From the NCBI GenBank assembly GCA_011033025.1, contig WFMF01000636.1, positions 20,329-84,328 of the forward strand: a stretch of DNA of 64,000 nucleotides, in the 5' to 3' direction. Shown in pieces: positions 46,366 to 57,841 of this stretch. This DNA comes from Beroe forskalii (Eukaryota; Ctenophora; Nuda; Beroida; Beroidae). Positions within the stretch are counted from its first letter, which is position 1. Each line of letters starts with the position of its first letter. The position numbers and the translations under genes are program-made. Below the pieces are notes generated by a model, which was not told where the DNA came from, did not search any database, and was given only the letters and a program-made list of their open reading frames with translations.

Positions 46366-46437
46366 TATCCTTTCAACAAAATATGTTTCATTAATTTAAG
46401 TTTAGTGAAATTTAGTTTATAATTATGCTTCTTTATA

Positions 46438-46737
46438 CCTTATTGGCCTTTATTAAACTGGCCCTTAAGGACAAAAATGACTGGAACATCATAACATAAC
46501 ACAATAATGACCTAAATCATAATACCAGACCGGGATTTTGGTCTTTTGATGCAATTTATTAAGTATAAAGGGGTTTGAGTGGTCATTTCAGAGCAAAAAT
46601 CCTTAATCTGGCAACCACCAGAAAAATTTTTGTCCAAGGGGCTGGTTAAAACGGTTAAAAAATGATGCATTTTTTGTCCATAGGGCCAGTTGAAAAAGGC
46701 CGGTTAAAAAAGGCCGGCTAAATAAAGGCCAATAAGG
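46438..46737. mobile_element. 300-bp MITE with TA duplication
   Basis: Termini CCTTATTGGCCTTTATTAAA on the left and the complement of CCTTATTGGCCTTTATTTAG on the right, bounded by TA (46436-46437 and 46738-46739). The interior repeats GGCCGGTTAAAA/CTGGTTAAAA words. Exactly 300 bases, no coding. It lies just upstream of the ZNG1 start. Confidence 0.88.
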
Positions 46738-46803
46738 TAGATTGTATTGGACAAACCAGACAAATAAGACAGAAACAGCAAGAGATCCAATAAAAACTAT
46801 CAA

Positions 46804-48056
46804 ATTAAGAGATACTGGTAAAATATCTACTTCTGGTGGTACACTGAACCCAAATTATGTGATTGCAACATGTAATTAGCATTTATTACATCCTCAAAAT
46901 CAACCAATTATGACAATTAAAAGTCAATCAATCTAGTCGAAACTTCATCTTCTTTACTCTTAAAAAGCAGACAACACTGAAGTGTCTATTTTGTCTGCTT
47001 TGTATGTTTTGTCTATTTTTCTTGAGGATTAATTTTCATTTCAAGAAGCTATGTCTATTTTTGTGCCCACTTTTACTTTTTAGTGACACCCTTTTCCCAT
47101 TAACACAATATGTTCATGAGCCAGAGTTTATGATATTTATATCCTATGAACAAAATCAAAGAAATATAGTGACCCATATATAAAGATTGAATCGAACTAA
47201 CCACAAATTCATTGCTAATTGTAGGGACAGTTGATACAACTGACAATCATTGAAGTTTCATTAGAAGAAGGTTGAATTATTGGATGTTAACTAATAATAA
47301 TCATACTCATTACTTGGTACTGATTTCAGACATAGCTTATAAATGTATCTTTCTTTAGTTCTTTGTTTTGTTCACTTACTTAATATATTAATATATCCTC
47401 AGATTGAACAGACGTCTTGGTATAGACTTAGTATGTTGAAAGAGTTTGAAACTCCATTTTAAGAAAATTGATTTAGCTTACACTATATGAACACAATAAA
47501 ATATTCTTAAAATAAAGTATACTAGAAATAAAGACTATCCTAGCTTCAAGTGCTGGTACACTCAAAGGAAGCAATAAGCCTCCAGCCCTGCGACCTTGCA
47601 TTTCACCAGCATTTGAAAGCCTACCCACACTGGGTAGGAGGTCTTCTATCGGCGTAAGCTAAGTCAAACACATATCAGATTATGTTCCTTGATCACTTCA
47701 TATTAGAGTGCTCTAATAATATTTAACTCCTTAACAATATATAACTCCCTATCAATATAATAATTCCCTAACACCTGATATCAGAACCTATTGTTTGAAT
47801 GCTCTAATGCTAGAGTTCCCCTATTACCCTGAAATCAGAATCCCTCAACTAGAACACTCTATCATTACTCCCATATTACCCTGAAATCAGAAATCATTTA
47901 TAATTATAAGCTTTTTGTTTGTACATATTTTTAGTAATTTTAGGTGTGTTCAATGAAATGCTAAATAAAATTTTTGTTTTATTCTGAAATTTCTTTGTTT
48001 TATTCACTTACTGCTAGTTGAATTTCAATCCTGCCAAATGAGAGATGATTCATCAT
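46804..48056. other. Intergenic, no gene seen
   Basis: AT-rich. At 47690-47890 a loose repeat of ATCAGAA...CCCTA words is visible. A palindrome GCCTACCCACACTGGGTAGG lies at 47620-47639. No coding recognised. Confidence 0.45.
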
Positions 48057-49274
48057 TCAGGTATTGGTAATTTCTTTATCAATTGAATTTTCCAAGTCAC
48101 CCATAACCTTGTCGAAGTTCAAGGACAAACCAGAACTGCTATCAATGGATGCTGTATAGTCCATGGTCTCATCTGATGACTGAAATGTTTGATTGTGTTT
48201 TGTCACATTTTGAGGTTTGATATAGGGCTGTTATGTGGCCAAGAATAGTAATAGAATTGAGAATTGAAATTCAAAAAGTGAGGATAGTAACCTTTGCTAA
48301 CTTTAATTTACAAAAGAAGAATACATATAATTTAAGGTTTCAGAAAATGCCAGAACTTATCATGCTGTAGATAAGCAAATTTATGATTGAAATAAGCTCT
48401 AACCTCTTGTTTAATGTTAAGGGCAAGAGATGATGGTAAGGAATTAATTGTGGTATGTAGAGCAGCTCTGGCTGATTCCATTTTACTGTTGGGATTATAT
48501 AATTAGTACAACATGGTCCATTTGGTCAGCCACATGACCTAAATAGCACTATGAAATGAACATGAAAAATATTTCATTAATTTCTACAGCAAAATGGAAA
48601 TAAAAATCATAAGAAGTCATAAAATTACCTGTTTATTTGTTCAATTAATTCTAATTTCTGATCTTTCTGGATTTTGACCATTTGTATGAGAGTCTCTAAT
48701 GCTTGATGAGGACGAAACTTATTTACCAAATGATGAAAGTTACAGAAAAGGAGCTCCAAATCTTCTAACTTCTTGATTCTTGTTTGACTTGAAGGGCACT
48801 GAATCATTACATCTAGAAGATCAAGAAAGTTTATAACAAATGATGAATTAAGTTTTTTAAGCTCCTTTATGTCATTTGCAGCATCTTGATAAAGCTGTGT
48901 CACCCCATGTTCTCTTAATGGAGCCAGGATTGACTGTGGATCATCTGCCTGAAATTTAATCCTTTGATGACAGTTTATATAGATCAAGTTTCTGCTCTCA
49001 TTAACAGTCAAATTTAGTAAGTGTTATATGATTAATTAATTGCTTCTAAATATACAAACATTGTGTCACACATCTGTTTGTTATATGGTAACAGAAAACT
49101 AACATTGTGTGAGATACCAAATGCAGTGAAGTCACCAACAGGAATAGGAGGGGGAGATGGGACAGATCCATTTTGAACATTCTCATTAGTATACTTCATA
49201 TAGTAGATGGAAGGTGGTGGTGCTTTGACATGTAGCAACTTCTCATCTGCATCAGATTCAGTATTGCTTGCCAT
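48057..49274 (-). CDS. MED7: Mediator subunit 7 (MED7), four exons, 231 aa
   Basis: MED7 is a middle-module subunit of the RNA polymerase II Mediator complex, paired with MED21. Exons: 49104-49274, 48629-48948, 48404-48485, 48057-48179; phases agree. The first exon has the proline-rich APPPSIYYMKYTNENVQNGS (human PPPPMQYIKEYTDENIQ) and ends SHN. The second has the LKKLNSSFVINFLDLLDVMI helix and LEDLELLFCNFHHLVNKFRP followed by HQALETL, the strongest family signature. The tail is serine-rich. Length is nearly that of human MED7 (233). An upstream in-frame ATG at 49280 would add two residues. The dispersed repeat (LINE-associated) ends only about 100 bases upstream of the start. Confidence 0.95.
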
Positions 49275-49374
49275 CTTCATCTGGATTAACTTTTTGCTAA
49301 AAGGAATATAAATAACAAAGAATTCATAATACATTATTTCGATTTCTTTTTAATTCGAATAATAATGTTTTCTT

Positions 49375-50538
49375 CAGTCCATTCCAAAAAATAAAAAGAA
49401 GGCTTGCCCCCAGGAAAAGCAAGATAATTCACGAATGAAAGACAAAGGGTCTTCACTTCCATACTCTAGTGATGAGGGTCTTGTTGACAAAAATGGATAC
49501 AAAATGCATCTTAAAAATGCTCAAAATTTTGCGATTGTATCTTTAAAATAATATTCAACTTCAGGTCGCGATTTTGGACACTGCCCATCCACAAAACCTC
49601 ATTTAATTAGCTGTGATCAGTAATGTGCCAGTTGAAGCATTACCCTTTTTCACAGACATATTCTACTTAAATAATTTAAATAAAAATAAAAATAATAGAG
49701 CCAAAAATATTCATCAGACTGCCGAGGCTTTGAAAACGAACTAATGTCGAACTGCTTGGGCCCCCCGACCAACCATGAACAATTCTGGCAACTCCAAATT
49801 TCCTAAATGTAAATAAGATTCAATTAATTTTGATTTTGGTCTTTGAATTAACGTTTATTGCTCTTAGAGAAATTTATGTCGAAGGTTAAATTCATATTTG
49901 TTCTGAATTTTGTTAATATTAGTGCAACAAACAATAAAGCAATAAACATATTAAATAATGAAATGGCATATAAAAATAATAGGAGTTGCCACAGGTCAGG
50001 TACATTCCTACCAGAGATGGTAGGAACTGATCAAGTCCTGCCCTGATGAAAAGTGATTAACATAAAACAAAGTAATCATAAAAGAATAACTTGAGTGAAG
50101 TACATTTGAACTTTTGAATAATAGAAATAGTAGAAAAAATAACTTAAATTAATAAATAATTAAAAATGGTTAAAAATAATAAGGTGCTGGTGAATTAATA
50201 GCAAACTACCTTAATTCATGAGTAAGTTAGTAGATTAAAATAGAAGTAAAAAAAATGATAATTGGCTTATCCTAGATGTTGTTATAAACTGGGCTTATTT
50301 AACATAAATAAAGAATTAAGTTGCCATAATTACGAACAGCTGTAAAAAAAGTTTAAAAGCATATCATCTGATCAGATTATCTGATTTACTGCATTATTTT
50401 TTATCTATATTCTATATTCCAGGGTTTCCCCTTTAGATTCAATAGCTTTTGGTTAAGGTCAGAAAAATAACTGATCTGAATTCCAAAATATACAAAAATA
50501 GAAGTAAAAAATTATAAAATACGAAATGATATTCGTCC
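49375..50538. repeat. Dispersed repeat, copy B, left part
   Basis: Matches 992 to about 2150 of copy A. It continues at 57546-57800 after a 7-kb insertion. Confidence 0.9.
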
Positions 50539-50895
50539 ATCCCATATCAACATCGTATCTAATTGGTCATCCCCGAAGTGAAAATTGGTCATCCATTTTT
50601 TGAATTTTTTTTCTGGAACAAAAAATATATTGATTTTTAAGCTTTAAAACTCAATGGTATTCAGGAAATTTTGATCGAAGATTTTAGACAAATAGATTAT
50701 GTTATAATCAACAATCATTCATTATGTTAGTTTCTACAGGGTTGGCTGACATGGGCATAGGTCATGAGTAATAAATTAAAATGTATTATACCTACCTGTG
50801 GGCGAACTTCGACATGTTAGAACAAAAGAGCTAGTATCAAAACAACACTGTGAAGTTTTTCGTGGTTCATGTGCTTGATAAATTTATTCGCATAC
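50539..50895. other. Left flank of the Polinton-like element inside the 7-kb insertion
   Basis: Not present in copy A of the repeat. It begins CCCATATCAACATCGTATCT, resembling CCCCATATCAGCGTATCT at 56968-56986 on the far side. It may be the remains of another element into which the Polinton-like element inserted. Confidence 0.5.
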
Positions 50896-50901
50896 TATAG
50901 G

Positions 50902-51397
50902 AGCCCCCTGCCAGATTAGAACAACGCCACACTAGGTATTGAATTCGCCACACTATAAAAATGATCGCATTGTTAAGATGATATTCGCCACAGGCCACAC
51001 CCTATGCGTTAACTTTCTAAGAATGCGTGTAAAGTGCAGGGTAATATTCGCCACACTAGCATTATATTCGCCAAAGTGGTCGCATGTTTGTAAACACACG
51101 CAATGCTAAGCAATTATTCGCCTGTTTTATAAACAATCTTCGTAGACTCTATTTCGCCGTGTTAGGAAAATATTCGCCTACTGGGTAACACATTCATTCT
51201 TAGAGAATAATTCGCCGTGTTTGGAAAGTATTCGCCTACTGGGTTACATATTTATTCTTAGAGAATATTTCGCCGTGTTCGGAAAATATTCGCCTTAGAA
51301 AATATTTCGCCGTGTTAATAAAATATTCGCCGTATGTTATGATAACATGTACACTCTAAACTAATTAAGTTACACATAGCAGCCCCACCCTGACCTT
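50902..51397 (+). repeat. Left terminal inverted repeat, outer part
   Basis: Pairs with about 56443-56939. It continues at 52710-52875 after a retroposon insertion. TATTCGCC or its close variants occur about a dozen times. Confidence 0.9.
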
Positions 51398-52692
51398 AGT
51401 CTTAGTAGTCTTAGTAAAACGGCCACAGTCGGTTTAATCAACCAGGCCGGTGGCAGCCATGCTGAGCATGGAGACTATCCCTAGTACACTAGGCGAAGGT
51501 GTGAACTCCTGGGTGGTTTTAGGCCACCCGACTGCCGGAGATATCCTGGGCTGAGAGTAGCCCACCCGTCCAGGACCTCACTGGACCAGTAAGCTACCAA
51601 CGCCCCTGGCTTCAAACAGACTGCAAAGCAAGTCAATGCTTGCCTGCAGATTAAGTCGGAGATCAGCCGGAGGTGGCTATGTACCACCTCCCTTCGTCTG
51701 ACTGAGCCACAGGAGGTCTGACCCAACCAGACTGTGTAAATAATATTCCCATTGATTGGAGTTATGCTGGGATCAATGGGCAAAGCCCAACTATGGGGTA
51801 CTACCTGGAAAAGAAGAGGGAACTGATTGTTAGTTTTGGTGATGTTTTTGGTGTTGTATTATTGTTCATTAATCATAGTAATGTTGCTAAATCAGATTTA
51901 TTGGGAGGGGACATCCTTTCGAAATGGGCTGCAGTTTATTGTATTTATTTCTATGGGTCTAGATGTACAGAAATTTGTTGCTTGACAGAAGTGGTGAGGT
52001 AATGAGACTTAGCTGGTTTGAAGTATGGAGTACCCAGCAGGTGAGGGTGATGAAAGTGGGAGATATAAGGAAATAAAATGTTGTTGGATATAATATGGGA
52101 GAGTTGGACAGTGTTGTTTTATAGCAGTAAGAGGGTTGATAATGCAGGGGTCGCCAATGCAACTGCTGATTCCAGAATGAAACAGAATTTATTTCATGAT
52201 GGTGCTGAGGAACCTTGGAGGATCTGAACTTTAACAAGTTGTATGAGGAAAATTTTTATCAGGGCTTCTTGAGTGGCCTTTGATAGTTTGAGGAGGAAGC
52301 CATATTGGTTTTTTTGTGTACAAAAGTGGGTTATGACTACCGGGCTGTGCCAATGTTGTTACAGTATATAATATGTATGTATGGGTTGATCATTCCCTTT
52401 GAGGACAGTCTTCAAGTAGTGTACCTGAATTATAATTAATTAATTAAAAAGATAATAGAATAGTATAGATATAGAAACAGGGGGCTAGGGCGGTTATAAT
52501 GTAAAATCAAAAGTTAATATACCGTGAGGGGCTGGATAGTGAAGTTATGATACTTAGCTGGTGAGTGGTACTAGAGAGTACCCAGCAGGTGGAAGGTGTG
52601 GATGATACCAACTGCATGGGGAAGTGCAGTTGGCACACTCGGGAGGGGGAGGTGCGTGAGGCCCCAACTGGAAAGAACCAGGTCCCAGCCCC
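51398..52692 (-). mobile_element. 1.3-kb retroposon inserted in the left inverted repeat
   Basis: The 17-mer AGCCCCACCCTGACCTT occurs at 51381-51397 and again at 52693-52709, a target-site duplication. The right inverted repeat (56439-56458) has this site once and uninterrupted, confirming the insertion. The inserted DNA has no long frame. Read on the minus strand it ends in CTAAGACTACTAAGACT, a short tandem tail typical of some non-LTR retrotransposons and SINEs. Confidence 0.8.
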
Positions 52693-52879
52693 AGCCCCAC
52701 CCTGACCTTGATTCACATCTGTACAAAATGTGTTCTAACTTGACTCCTGAAAATTTTCTATTTCATATTTTGAACAGATGATGTGTTGATGTACACAAAG
52801 TTTCACTTAGCAATACATACCTACTTACCTACTGTGTATGTAAATTTAAGCATTCATATTTTTCAGATTAAACATATCA

Positions 52880-53455
52880 TCACGACATTTCATCTCGCGA
52901 CATTTCATCTCTGACACTTCATCTCAAAGTACGACATTTCATCTCGTACTGTGACTTGATTGTAGATCCTGAAGTACGACTTTGATCTCCAGGGTGCGAA
53001 GTTTCGTCTCAAGGGTACGACACTTCATCTCTTACTGTAGCTTGATTGTACTGTAAAGTACGAAATTTGATCTCCCGAGTGCGAAGTTTCATCTCAGAGG
53101 GTACGGCACTCCATCTCTTACTGCAACTTGATTGTACTGTAAAGTGCATCATTTGACCTCGAAAGTACGACATTTCATATCCAAGGCTACGACACTTCAT
53201 CTCTGGGTATGGCACCTCTTATCAGGGAAGAACACTTGATAATAGGGTACGTCACTTTATCTCAGACTGCGACATTTCATCTCTGATTCTCTGGGTACGA
53301 CACTTCATCTCAAAGTACGACACTTCATCTCAGGATAAAAAAAATTATCTCAGACTGCGACACTTCATCTCAGGGTACGACGCTTCATCTCTGGGTACGA
53401 CACTTAAAATCTCAGACTACAATATTTTATCTCTGGATACGACACTTCATCGTAG
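52880..53455. repeat. Degenerate TACGACACTTCATCTC repeat
   Basis: About twenty units of 20-30 bases with core ACGACACTTCATCTC in the element core. Spacing is irregular. Confidence 0.85.
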
Positions 53456-54712
53456 ACTTTAATTCGCTGTGTTAGGAAAATATTCGCCTACTGGGTAACA
53501 CATATTTTGTTAATACAGAATATTTCGCCGTGTTAGGAAAATATTCGCCTATCGGGCAACACATTCATTCTTTTTTTCGCTTGCTGGGTATCAAATTTCT
53601 ATTTGGAAAACATATCGCCGTGTGAGATAAAATATTGTCGTACTATGTTACAAGGTTTACAAGGTTTAAAGGTAAATATTGGGTAACTATCGTTACCCGT
53701 CATATTTTACAAACAGCATATTCAAGAAAAAGAAACAACAACAACAAACATTTTATTTAAATTCTTCAATTGTCTCACGCATTTCTTATTCTCATTGATA
53801 GCCTCATTCAAACACATTAAATTCCCATGTTAATCAGAGTCTCATCTAATCAAATCATATAAAAGTTGTAGTTATATGCATTTTGCCAGTTACTTGTGCA
53901 TTTTGTCTGCTCAGTCGCTGCGTCTACCATGCCAAGTACAGACTTCTAATTTAATTCAAGATTGTATAGTATCATAGAATATTCCCACCTGGTTTTTGTT
54001 TTCTTGTAATGATATGACTGCCTGCTCACTGACTATATAATCTTTTTTTTTCTAAGTACATCACTCAATCAAGTTCCCTCTTATTGATAATTAGACACCT
54101 CACGGTTAATTTCCATTTGGAGCACCCTCTTAGTAAGCCCGGCATAATGCGTATTTGATTGCTTGTGACTTGATAAGTTGATAGTGCTTAGGTGTAAGAA
54201 ATGTTCGTTAAATTCCAAAGTGAATAACAAGTGTATTAAGTGCTGCTTGGCGCTCCCTTAAATCACTGAGGTACTTATGTCGTATGTCCATTGCTCGGTG
54301 AATAAAGCTACAAATACATGTTATGAGGTAGGCACGTCGCTCTTCAGAGTCGGCACGTTCGCGGGGCTCAATACTTAATCTCTGTGTATGTTATGATTAC
54401 AATATGTACACTCTAAGTTACACACATCAACATTCAACCCCACCCTCACCTTGATTCGCATCTGTACAAAATGTGTTCTAACTTGACTCCTGAAATTCTA
54501 TTTCATATTTTGAACAGATGATGTATCAATGTACACGAAGCTGCACTTAGCAATCCAGAGCTATAACTGTGTATTATGTAAATTTAAGCATCTATTATAC
54601 TTTTCGGATTAAACACAATGTCATGTTATGTCATATTGGTTTGTTATAGCCTAACAGAGAGCCCGTTTTCATATGATCATAGGGCCATCACATAGTACGA
54701 CGGAGCAAAGTT

Positions 54713-55903
54713 TAGTCGTCGAGTCGAGTCGTCAAGTCGAGTCGAGTCGTCGAGTCGAGTCGTCGAGTCGAGTCGTCGACTGTCGAGTCGAGTCGTCGAG
54801 TTGAGTCGTCGAGTCGAGTCGAGTCGTCGAGTCGAGTCGAGTCGAGTCGTCGAGTCGAGTCGTCGAGTCGAGTCGAGTCGAGTCGTCGAGTCGTCGAGTC
54901 GAGTCGTCGAGTCGAGTCGTCGTGTCGAGTCGTCGAGTCGAGTCGTCGAGTCGAGTCGTCGAGTCGAGTCGAGTCGTCGAGTCGAGTCGAGTCGAGTCGA
55001 GTCGAGTCGAGTCGAGTCGAGTCGAGTCAAGTCGTCGAGTCGAGTCGAGTCAAGTCAGGTTGTCGAGTAGAGTCGAGTCGTTGAGTCGTCGAGTCGAGTC
55101 GTCGAGTCGTCGAGTCGTCGAGTCGTCGAGTCGCGTCAAGTCGTCGAGTCGAGTCGGTCGTCGAGTCGAGTCAGTCGAGTCGAGTCGTCGAGTCGTCGAG
55201 TCGTCGAGTCGAGTCGTCGAGTCGAGTCGTCGAGTCGTCGAGTCGTCGAGTCAAGTCGTCGAGTCGAGTCGTCGAGTCGAGTCGTCGAGTCGAGTCGTCG
55301 AGTCGAGTCGTCGAGTCGAGTCGTCGAGTCGTCGAGTCGTCGAGTCGAGTCGTCGAGTCGAGTCGTCGAGTCGAGTCGTCGAGTCGAGTCGTCGAGTCGA
55401 GTCGTCGAGTCGAGTCGTCGAGTCGAGTCGTCGAGTCGAGTCGTCGAGTCGAGTCGTCGAGTCGAGTCGTCGAGTCGAGTCGTCGAGTCGAGTCGTCGAG
55501 TCGAGTCGTCGAGTCGAGTCGTCGAGTCGAGTCGTCGAGTCTAGTCATCGAGTCGTCGAGTCGAGTCGTCGACTGTCGAGTCGAGTCGTCGAGTTGAGTC
55601 GTCGAGTCGAGTCGAGTCGAGTCGTCGAGTCGTCGAGTCGAGTCGAGTCGTCGAGTCGAGTCGTCGGACGTCGAGTCGTCGAGTCGAGTCGAGTCGAGTC
55701 GTCGAGTCGTCGAGTCGAGTCGTCGAGTCGAGTCGAGTCGTCGAGTCGAGTCGTCGGACGTCGAGTCGAGTCGTCGAGTCGAGTCGTCGAGTCGAGTCGT
55801 CGAGTCGAGTCGTCGAGTCGAGTCGTCGAGTCGTCGAGTCGTCGAGTCGAGTCTTCCAGTCGAGTCGTCGAGTCGTTGAGTCGTCGAGTCGAGTCGAGTC
55901 GGG
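54713..55903. repeat. GTCGA satellite with 13-bp higher-order unit
   Basis: About 1.2 kb built from GAGTC pentamers and GTC triplets; the commonest form is the 13-mer GTCGAGTCGAGTC. It is dense in CpG and TCGA. Because no stop codon can form, frames stay open on both strands (362 codons plus, 316 codons minus: VESSRR and RLDSTT repeats). I do not treat these as genes. A short stretch centred near 54790 (GTCGACTGTCGAG) recurs at about 55572, hinting at duplication of a block of about 780 bases. Confidence 0.95.
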
Positions 55904-55924
55904 CTACTTTGATACTGACCTCCT

Positions 55925-56100
55925 TGGATACTGCCATTACCGATAATCTTCACCGTGGAATTGTATTTGAAATTGAAGGATGCGAAACAATGGACCTGAT
56001 AAAGCGGTGATAAGGATTGATAAAAGGGCAGGGGATTATGCTCGTCCTTGGACTTGAAATTGAAGGATGCGAAACAATGGACCTGATAAGCATTGTAAAA
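55925..56100. repeat. Short direct duplication in element core
   Basis: TTGAAATTGAAGGATGCGAA followed by ACAATGGACCTGATAA occurs at about 55967 and again at about 56058. Confidence 0.85.
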
Positions 56101-56283
56101 GGTTTTTTTGGCTGCCGACACGGAACTGACAGGTGTGAGAGGATGGGTCCGAAAAGATGAAAAACGGTAATTTTATTCCCCAGTCCTGGATCGGGATAAT
56201 GCGGCTTGTTACCAAGGAAAAACCGTCGAGTGCTCGACTCTCCGTATAAGGCTATAACGAGCTGATATGATATTATGATGTGT

Positions 56284-56939
56284 TTAATCTGAAAAATATT
56301 ATGAATGCTTAAATTTACATACACAGTAGGTATGTATTGCTAAGTGAAACTTTGTGTACATCAACACATCATCTGTTCAAAATATGAAATAGAAAATTAT
56401 CAGGAGTCAAGTTAGAACACATTTTGTACAGATGTGAATCAAGGTCAGCGTGGGGCTGCTATGTGTAACTTAATTAGTTTAGAGTGTACATGTTATCATA
56501 ACATGCGGCGAATATTTTATTAACACGGCGAAATATTTTCTAAGGCGAATATTTTCCGAACACGGCGAAATATTCTCTAAGAATAAATATGTAACCCAGT
56601 AGGCGAATACTTTCCAAACACGGCGAATTATTCTCTAAGAATGAATGTGTTACCCAGTAGGCGAATATTTTTCCTAACACGGCGAAATAGAGTCTACGAG
56701 AAGATTGTTTATAAAACAGGCGAATAATTGCTTAGCATTGCGTGTGTTTACAAACATGCGACCACTTTGGCGAATATAATGCTAGTGTGGCGAATATTAC
56801 CCTGCACTTTACACGCATTCTTAGAAAGTTAACGCATAGGGTGTGGCCTGTGGCGAATATCATCTTAACAATGCGATCATTTTTATAGTGTTGCGAATTC
56901 AATACCTAGTGTGGCGTTGTTCTAATCTGGCAGGGGGCT
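56284..56939 (-). repeat. Right terminal inverted repeat
   Basis: Inverted match to 50902-51397 plus 52693-52875. It is uninterrupted and about 655 bases long. Confidence 0.9.
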
Positions 56940-57545
56940 TATAGGTACAATTGAGAACATTCCAATTCCCCCATATCAGCGTATCTATCCGGTCCCAGCC
57001 AAGTAAGATCTTATTATCACTCAATTATACCCCACACGCGAAAAATAGGCGGTTATTTTCAACAATTTGACAGTGCATACAAAGTTGATGGCGTCATTGC
57101 GGCTGCCTATTTATTCTGAGCATATATTATGTGATATCATGATGCCTCTGCGCTCAAGAGCTCAAGGATGACCAAAATCATAGAGATACATTATGATCAA
57201 ATCTAATTAGCTTGTCAACGTTAATATATGATTTTCTGGCTTTACGGAGGTGAGAATCGCAAATCTCACCTCCAGAACTAAAAAGTATCACTTACATAGA
57301 TCAAAGTAGAAAATATATAGCGTTTGGTAATCACATTCCTGGTCATCCAGCAGAGCTTTGTATCCGTAGTATCTGCTGCAGCTTTAATAAATTGATGGCT
57401 GTTCTGTTTAACCTTTTACCGTCACTAATTCAATACATTGGAACACTATAATGATGTAAAAACTCATCCGCCTACTGTTCGTACTTACCTATATATCTTT
57501 CATTATAATAGCTGAGAGCAATGCTTCTATGTTTTCAACGTATTA

Positions 57546-57800
57546 ATTTAATTCAGTGAAAAGTTCAGTAAAAGTTCAGTTAAATACGTGGGGTTATTAT
57601 TTAAAAAAAATACAGTGGTGGAATAAAGGTTAATAATAAAAAACATAAACAATAGCTATAAATTCGCTGTCATGATGATAATGCGGGTTTTAATTTTATA
57701 TTTCTTTAGTATATGACACATTTTTGAATTTAAATTAGATATTGTAAACTAATATGACAGCGTTTTAGCAATAGACTGATTAAGTTTGGTTAAGTTGGAC
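57546..57800. repeat. Dispersed repeat, copy B, right part
   Basis: Matches about 2155-2396 of copy A (AATTTAATTCAGT onward). It adjoins the 3' end of the LINE frame. Confidence 0.88.
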
Positions 57801-57841
57801 CATTACAAGCCAACATCAATTTCAAGTTGAGGGTTATAAAT

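Larger units (their letters stand above)
50896..56945. mobile_element. Polinton-like non-autonomous element, 6.04 kb, with 6-bp duplication
   Basis: Element proper 50902-56939. Both sides carry the direct 6-mer TATAGG (50896-50901 and 56940-56945). The termini are inverted and begin 5'-AGCCCCCTGCCAGATTAGAA. The inverted repeats are about 655 bases long and rich in short TATTCGCC/CGCCGTGTT words. Long inverted repeats, 5'-AG ends and 6-bp duplications are the published hallmarks of Polintons (Mavericks). No polymerase, integrase, protease, ATPase or capsid frame is present, and the length is far below 15-20 kb, so this is a gene-less derivative. The core holds a CATCTC-type repeat, internal copies of terminal sequence (53455-53640, 54440-54640) and a GTCGA satellite. 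Confidence 0.85.

Noticed and set aside
54801-56121. Long open frames on both strands (VESSRR and RLDSTT repeats)
   Set aside because: They follow from a satellite whose unit cannot form stop codons; no start context or non-repeat domain supports a gene.
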